From Caldilineaceae bacterium (GTDB lineage Bacteria; Chloroflexota; Anaerolineae; Caldilineales; Caldilineaceae), in NCBI GenBank assembly GCA_020634815.1, contig JACKBA010000016.1:1-64000 (forward strand): 64,000 bases of DNA, given 5' to 3'. A model generated the notes under the pieces. That model did not search any database, was not told the origin of the DNA, and saw only the letters and a program-made list of their open reading frames with translations. This document shows positions 60,061 to 64,000 of the stretch, piece after piece. How positions within the stretch are numbered: position 1 is the stretch's first letter; the number at the start of each line of letters is the position of its first letter. The translations under genes were made by a program, and so were the position numbers.

Positions 60061-60185
60061 GCCGGATTCGACGCAGCGGTGCAGAGAGGCAGAGGTTCGC
60101 CGAGGGAACGCGACAACGCAGCAGGGCTCTTCGCTGCGTTTTTCTCTGCGCCTCAGCGTCTCTGCGTCAAGCGTGCGAGTTTCCA
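60057..60185. repeat. ~130-bp palindromic repeat, family 2 (copy b)
   Basis: From ATTGCCGGATTCGACGCAG through a CAGCAGGGCTCTTCGCTGC centre to CTCTGCGTCAAGCGTGCGAG. Opposite orientation to the copies at 9866 and 62757. It shares its first bases with the end of the adjacent family 3 element. Confidence 0.85.
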
Positions 60186-60329
60186 AGCGGTCTCTTGGGC
60201 GCGTCCTGGAAGGCGCCATGCGGCATCGATTTGCTTCTGGAGTGTGGCGTTGTCTGTTACTATACCGTTTTGATTATGGCGTGGGCAGTTGGTTTCTTTC
60301 AGATTATCTGTGCAGAAGAGGAGCATGTC

Positions 60330-61529
60330 ATGGCTGGAGTTGAGCAAGTTGTCACCCGTACGGTGGCCCCGCCGAAGATGGCGCGGCTGGCCGTCACGGC
60401 GATCTTCTTTGCGAACGGCGCCCTGGTGGCCAACTGGTTCGCCCGCGTGCCCGATGTCAAGCAGGGGCTCGGGCTGAGCGAGGGCGCGCTGAGCCTGGGG
60501 CTCTTTGCCATGGCGGTCGGCGCGCTGCTCTCGCAGCCGACGGCGGGCTGGGTGATCGGCAAGGTGGGCAGCCTGAAGGTGACGGCGGTGATGGCCATTG
60601 CCAACTGTGCGGCGCTGATTCTGCCGGGCTTTGCGCCGAGCCTGCCGCTGCTCATGGCGGCGCTCTTTCTCTTTGGCGCCAGCAACGGCGCGCTGGATGT
60701 GGCGATGAACGCGCAGGCGGCGCTGGTCGAACGGCGCTATGCGCGCCCGATCATGAGTTCGTTTCACGCGATGTGGAGCGTCGGCGGGTTGATCGGCGCG
60801 GCGATCGGTGCGCTGGCCGTGGCGCGCGGGGCGGGCACGGGCGCGCACTTCCTGATCGCGGCGGTTGCCGGCGTGGCGGTGATGCTGGTCGCCCTGCGCG
60901 GGCTGATTCCGGATGGGCCGGCCACGGCGTCCGGCCACGAGCCGGCCTTTGCGCTGCCGACGCGTGCGCTGGTACCCATGGGGATCGTTGCACTGTGCGC
61001 GTTGATCTGCGAGGGCGCGATCGGCGACTGGGGCGCCATTTATCTGCGCGAGGGGCTGGGCAGCGCGGCAGGCATGGCCGCGGCGGGGTATGCCGTCTTT
61101 GCGCTGATGATGGCGGGCGGGCGCTTTGCCGGCGACTGGCTTGCCACGCGCTTCGGGTCGGGCAATGTCGTGCGCACGGGGGGCGGGCTGGTGATGGCGG
61201 GTATCGGGCTGGCGCTCGTCGGCTCGGTGCCGGCGGTGGCCATTGCCGGCTATGGGTTGGTCGGCGCCGGTGTCTCGTGCGTCTTTCCGCTGATCATGAG
61301 CGCCGCGGCGCGGACGCCGGGTGTGGCGCCGGGGGTGGGCATTGCGGCGATGGCGACTGCCGGCTATACGGGCTTTTTGCTGGGGGCGCCGTTGATTGGC
61401 GGGATGGCCGAAGTGATTACGCTGCGCGGGGCGCTGAGTGTGCTGATGCTTTTTGGCCTGGTCATCCTGCTGCTGGGGACGCACGTGAAGGGCGAGGCGC
61501 TGGCGCCGGCCGACGCGACCTCGGGGTGA
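60330..61529 (+). CDS. MFS transporter (YbjJ-like)
   Basis: 399 residues from the ATG 9 bases after GAGGAG; twelve predicted helices. Start AVTAIFFANGALVANWFARVPDVKQGLGLSEGALSLGLFAM and ASNGALDVAMNAQAALVERRYARPIMSSFHAMWSVGGLIGAAIG match the YbjJ/FucP-like branch of the major facilitator superfamily, inner-membrane sugar or drug permeases. Longer upstream in-frame ATGs lack a ribosome-binding site. A family 3 half element follows. Confidence 0.9.
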   Translation: MAGVEQVVTRTVAPPKMARLAVTAIFFANGALVANWFARVPDVKQGLGLSEGALSLGLFAMAVGALLSQPTAGWVIGKVGSLKVTAVMAIANCAALILPGFAPSLPLLMAALFLFGASNGALDVAMNAQAALVERRYARPIMSSFHAMWSVGGLIGAAIGALAVARGAGTGAHFLIAAVAGVAVMLVALRGLIPDGPATASGHEPAFALPTRALVPMGIVALCALICEGAIGDWGAIYLREGLGSAAGMAAAGYAVFALMMAGGRFAGDWLATRFGSGNVVRTGGGLVMAGIGLALVGSVPAVAIAGYGLVGAGVSCVFPLIMSAAARTPGVAPGVGIAAMATAGYTGFLLGAPLIGGMAEVITLRGALSVLMLFGLVILLLGTHVKGEALAPADATSG

Positions 61530-61532
61530 CGA

Positions 61533-61597
61533 ATGTTCCAGAGAATACCAACGACTGAAGTCGTTACTACGGTGAGAATCGTGAACGACTGAGTTTG
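61533..61597. repeat. Half copy of family 3 repeat (copy c)
   Basis: TTCCAGAGAATACCA, the hairpin ACGACTGAAGTCGT, then TACTACGGTGAGAATCGTGAACGACTGA-type right arm (two blocks). The left hairpin and left outer arm are absent. It lies 4 bases after the MFS stop codon. Confidence 0.8.
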
Positions 61598-61677
61598 GCG
61601 GTGAGCGGCGGTGTGGGAGGGGGTGAGTTTGGCGGTGAGTGGCGGTATGGAAACCGCCGCTACGGTTTTCCGCGACG

Positions 61678-62646
61678 TCAGGCGTGGGCGTCGTGGAGGA
61701 TCGCAGTGAGGGCGGCGTAGGTGGCGGGGATTCTGGGTGATTGCTGCTGCCAGACGGCGGGGCTGTCGGTGTTGTAGAGCCAATCGAGGAAGGCGAGATG
61801 CACGGCGGCGAGCAGGGCCGCAAAGTCGGCGGCGGTGGCGTAGGGGAGCGGGGCGACGCGCTGGTAGCCGGCGAGGAGGGCGGGCCAGTGCTGTGCCGTG
61901 GCGGGCGCGTGGTAGGCGAGGTCGGCGTGGAGGACGGCGAGGTCGTAGGCGAAGGGGCCCCAGCCAAGCTGCTCGAAGTCGATGAGGGCGACGCGGTCGC
62001 CGGCGAGGATGAGGTTGCCCAGGTGGATGTCGGCGTGGATGAGGCCGGTGTGGGCGGGGGCGCTCGCCATGCGGCCGAATGCGTCGAGGGTGTAGGTGAT
62101 GGCGGCGGCGACGATGGCGGATTGGGCGGCGCTGCGGGCCGGGTGCGGCTGGGCGAGCCAGGTGCGATGGTCGGCCACGAGGCGGGCGTCTTAGTAGAAG
62201 CCGGTGCGGAAAGGGTGGGCGGCGGGCAGGGGGAAGTCACGCGCCAGGCGGTGCAGGGTGGCGATGGTCTGTCCGAGATCGGCGAGGGCGGCAGGGGTGA
62301 GGCCGGCGGTGGCGGGCTGCCCGTCGAGCCAGGTGAAGAGGCAGGCCAGAGCGGGATGCGGGTCGACGGGGGTGACGAGCGCGCCGGCGCGGTTGCGGAC
62401 GGGGGCAGGCACGGCGAGCCGGTGCGGAGCCAGGAAGTCGAGCCAGGCGAGTTCATCATGGAGCAGGCGGGCGGCCTGTTCTGACACGGGGGTGATGCGC
62501 AGGGTGTAGCGGCGCCCGTCGTCCGCCTGCACGTGATAGGTGAGGTGGCGCACGTCGTTGAGGAGGTCGAGGCGCACCGGTGCGAGGCCGTAGCGGGCGA
62601 GCGCGGCGCGGGCGAGAGCAGGATCGTGGCGGGTCGGTGTTGTCAT
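61678..62646 (-). pseudogene. APH/choline kinase-type phosphotransferase interrupted by an in-frame TAA
   Basis: From the ATG at 62646 the frame encodes the N-lobe of an aminoglycoside/homoserine phosphotransferase-like kinase (RYGLAPVRLDLLNDVRHLTYHV, YTLRITP, FTWLDGQPA) until a TAA at 62193-62191 after RTGFY. The same frame continues without shift into the C-lobe with catalytic HADIHLGNL (Asp, Asn) and metal-binding LIDFEQLGWGPFAYDLA. One substitution (for example TAC or CAA to TAA) separates it from an intact 322-residue gene. UAA is not a known recoding codon, so inactivation or a sequencing error is likely. Confidence 0.85.
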
Positions 62647-62756
62647 GGGCCTATGGTCAGCACGGTGTGAACGGTGCGGCGCAGGGTGTCTCGACGGTGG
62701 ATTATCGGGCAATGCGGGGATGCGGGCAAAAGACGTGGGCTCACACTAAGAGTCCG

Positions 62757-62893
62757 TTTGAAAATTCGCAATCTTGACGCAGAGACGCAGAGACGCAGAG
62801 AAAAACGCAGAGAAAAGCCTTGCTTCGTTGTCGTGTTCCCTCTGCGAACCTCTGTATCTCTGCGCCTCTGCGTCAAATCCGGTAATTGCCAAA
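62757..62893. repeat. ~130-bp palindromic repeat, family 2 (copy c)
   Basis: TTGACGCAGAGACGCAGAGA to CTCTGCGTCAAATCCGGTAA with centre GAAAAGCCTTGCTTCG. Same orientation as the copy at 9866. Followed by ACGCAAAGGCGCAAAGG, the start of the family 4 tandem region. Confidence 0.85.
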
Positions 62894-62913
62894 CAGACTC
62901 TAAGACGCAAAGG

Positions 62914-63059
62914 CGCAAAGGGGCGTGTGATTGACGGCGGGTCAGACACCGAGTTTCTCAAAGAAACTCGGTGTCTTGTTGTGTGAGGCACAAAGGGACG
63001 TGTGATTGGTGGCGGGTCAGAATCCGAGTTTCGTCAAGAAACTCGGATTTGTGTTGTGG
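62914..63059. repeat. Two tandem 75-bp units each with a family 4 hairpin
   Basis: Units share CGTGTGATTG and GGCGGGTCAGA, spaced 75 bp apart. Hairpins: 62944-62958 with 62962-62976 (15 bp, loop 3) and 63021-63032 with 63038-63049 (12 bp, loop 5). They lie in the 413-base gap between the phosphotransferase pseudogene and the edge gene, directly after that gene's stop codon on the minus strand. Confidence 0.85.
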
Positions 63060-64000
63060 CTAGAAGCCGTCGGGGCGGTTGACCTCGGGGTGGAGGCGCA
63101 GGATGCTGTTGACCTCGACGGTAAGCTGGCGGGCGGCGCGGCGTAGCTCGCGGGCCGTTTCGTTGCGTGAGCGGGTGGCGGCGAGGGCGGCCAGGTGCGC
63201 GGCGTTGCGTGCGTCGAGCAGGGTCTGGAGCAAGTCGATGAGGGTGGCGACGGCCTGGACACGCTCGGCGCTGAAGGCGGCGATGGCGAGCAGCCCGGCG
63301 TAGGGTTCGCGCTGGGCGGCCGCCAGGGACTCGCGGGCGGTGCCGATGAAGATGCCGAGCCTGGCCGGCATGGGTGAGGTGAGACCGAGGGCGCTGTGAT
63401 ACTCCGGCGCAAGAGCGAAGCGCGCCGTCTGGCGGTAGGTGGCGTATTCGGTTTTGGCCAGGTAGCGGGCACTCTCAAGCTGGCGTACGGCGACATCCTC
63501 GTCGGACATGGCCTGCTGTCGCGTGGCAAGACCGCTCTCGAGCACGCTATGGAGTGAGCCAATGGCGCTGAGGTATGCGGCGGTGATGCCGTTTTCTTCG
63601 AGATAGGTGGCGAGCGGCTCGGGCACGGCGGCGAGGCCGGTGAGCTGCTTGCCGACGTGGTAGAGCAATTCGCGCAGGCTGATGGCCTGCTCGCTGGGGG
63701 TGGGGTGCTCTTCCTCCGCGGGCGGCGGTGGCTCTTCCTGGGCGGAGGGCTGCGGTGCGGGCGCGGCAGCGGTGACGGGCGGAGGCTCGACCGGGGCGAC
63801 CGGGGCGACCGGTTCGATCGAGTCGACAAGTGGGGCCGGCGCTTCGGCGACGATGACCGGCGCGGGCTGCTCGACGGTTGGCGCAGGGAGGGTGTCAACC
63901 GTGGCAGCCGGGGCCGCGGCGGTCGCCTTGGCCGGCTTGTGTGGGACCTTGCGAGAGAACTTGCGAGACGACTGACGATGGACTTTGCCGTTGGTCTTGG
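63060..64000 (-). CDS. Protein of unknown function with basic N-terminus and Pro/Ala-rich linker (5' truncated by window edge)
   Basis: The frame is open from the window edge to the stop at 63060, giving at least 313 residues with no ATG before a TTG at 63668, so the true start is outside. The visible N-terminus is Lys/Arg/Ser-rich (KTNGKVHRQSSRKFSRK), then about 75 residues rich in Pro, Ala, Val and Glu, then a helical C-terminal domain of about 200 residues (SEQAISLRELLYHVGKQL, LESGLATRQQAMSDEDVAVR, FSAERVQAVATLIDLLQTLL). I do not recognise the domain. The basic start and flexible linker could indicate DNA or membrane binding. Confidence 0.7.
   Translation of the reverse strand, partial: KTNGKVHRQSSRKFSRKVPHKPAKATAAAPAATVDTLPAPTVEQPAPVIVAEAPAPLVDSIEPVAPVAPVEPPPVTAAAPAPQPSAQEEPPPPAEEEHPTPSEQAISLRELLYHVGKQLTGLAAVPEPLATYLEENGITAAYLSAIGSLHSVLESGLATRQQAMSDEDVAVRQLESARYLAKTEYATYRQTARFALAPEYHSALGLTSPMPARLGIFIGTARESLAAAQREPYAGLLAIAAFSAERVQAVATLIDLLQTLLDARNAAHLAALAATRSRNETARELRRAARQLTVEVNSILRLHPEVNRPDGF

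Larger units (their letters stand above)
59756..60329. other. 574-base gap filled mainly by repeats
   Basis: 59756-59960 has no recognisable gene. A complete family 3 element (59961-60060) abuts a family 2 element (60057-60185). The remaining 60186-60329 is the leader of the MFS gene with GAGGAG before its ATG; promoter hexamers are not clear. Confidence 0.6.

Noticed and set aside
62191..62193. Stop-codon recoding in the phosphotransferase gene, by analogy with the UGA at 10769
   Set aside because: The codon is TAA, for which no insertion of a special amino acid is known, and it does not sit at a catalytic residue.
60153..62459. Long minus-strand open frame across the MFS and phosphotransferase genes
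   Set aside because: It crosses two recognisable genes and two repeat elements and is rich in Pro/Arg/Ser repeats without homology.
62757..63059. CRISPR-like or microsatellite array
   Set aside because: The units fold as palindromes and match dispersed elements elsewhere; only two tandem units are present.

Overview
The window is GC-rich chromosomal DNA from a bacterium that I would place in the phylum Chloroflexota, probably the Caldilineae/Anaerolineae side. This rests on inference from protein style: lipoproteins and secreted proteins with PTPTP/PAPTP linkers, YceI and DUF4349 lipoproteins, paired LytR-CpsA-Psr proteins, CpXC and SelL-related proteins, and many dispersed palindromic repeats. 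There is no rRNA or other direct taxonomic marker. There is no CRISPR array and no complete prophage or insertion sequence; the only mobility gene is the C-terminal part of a tyrosine recombinase at the left edge.

Layout. 1-10 kb: recombinase fragment, a YgbA-like protein, fabF, an AlbA_2/ATPase regulator behind gyrA, a GNAT-allantoinase-like deacetylase pair, and a vapBC toxin-antitoxin pair with a clear operator. 10-15.3 kb: tRNA-Asp, a probable selenoprotein (UGA at the redox-active position of a thioredoxin-fold SelL-related protein), a YtcJ-like amidohydrolase, and an apparent lepB-deoC-small protein-MBL hydrolase operon. 15.3-25 kb: a secreted SH3b protein, a lipoprotein cytochrome c with two YceI lipoproteins, a DUF4349 lipoprotein, a trehalose synthase-like GH13 enzyme. 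25-39 kb: a MacB-like ABC exporter with a 1391-residue permease, then large secreted proteins (beta-propeller, triple DUF333 lipoprotein, M23 and M28 peptidases) and tRNA-Ser. 39-44 kb: an O-antigen ligase-like protein, GtrA and a GT4 glycosyltransferase, then thioesterase, membrane protein and TIM-barrel genes. 44-51 kb: two LCP cell-wall ligases, an HD hydrolase, cinA and a CpXC protein, all on the minus strand. 51-64 kb: an M12A-like protease, hisC, higBA with rsmI and patatin, GH3, GNAT, VOC and MFS genes, a phosphotransferase gene broken by a TAA, and a 5'-truncated gene at the right edge.

The most distinctive features are (i) the UGA-containing SelL-related gene with a hairpin that fits the bacterial SECIS rules, and (ii) at least four families of intergenic palindromic repeats. 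Copies of two of these families differ by paired changes in both arms, so the hairpins themselves appear to be conserved. Many intrinsic terminators, promoters and toxin-antitoxin operators can be read directly.
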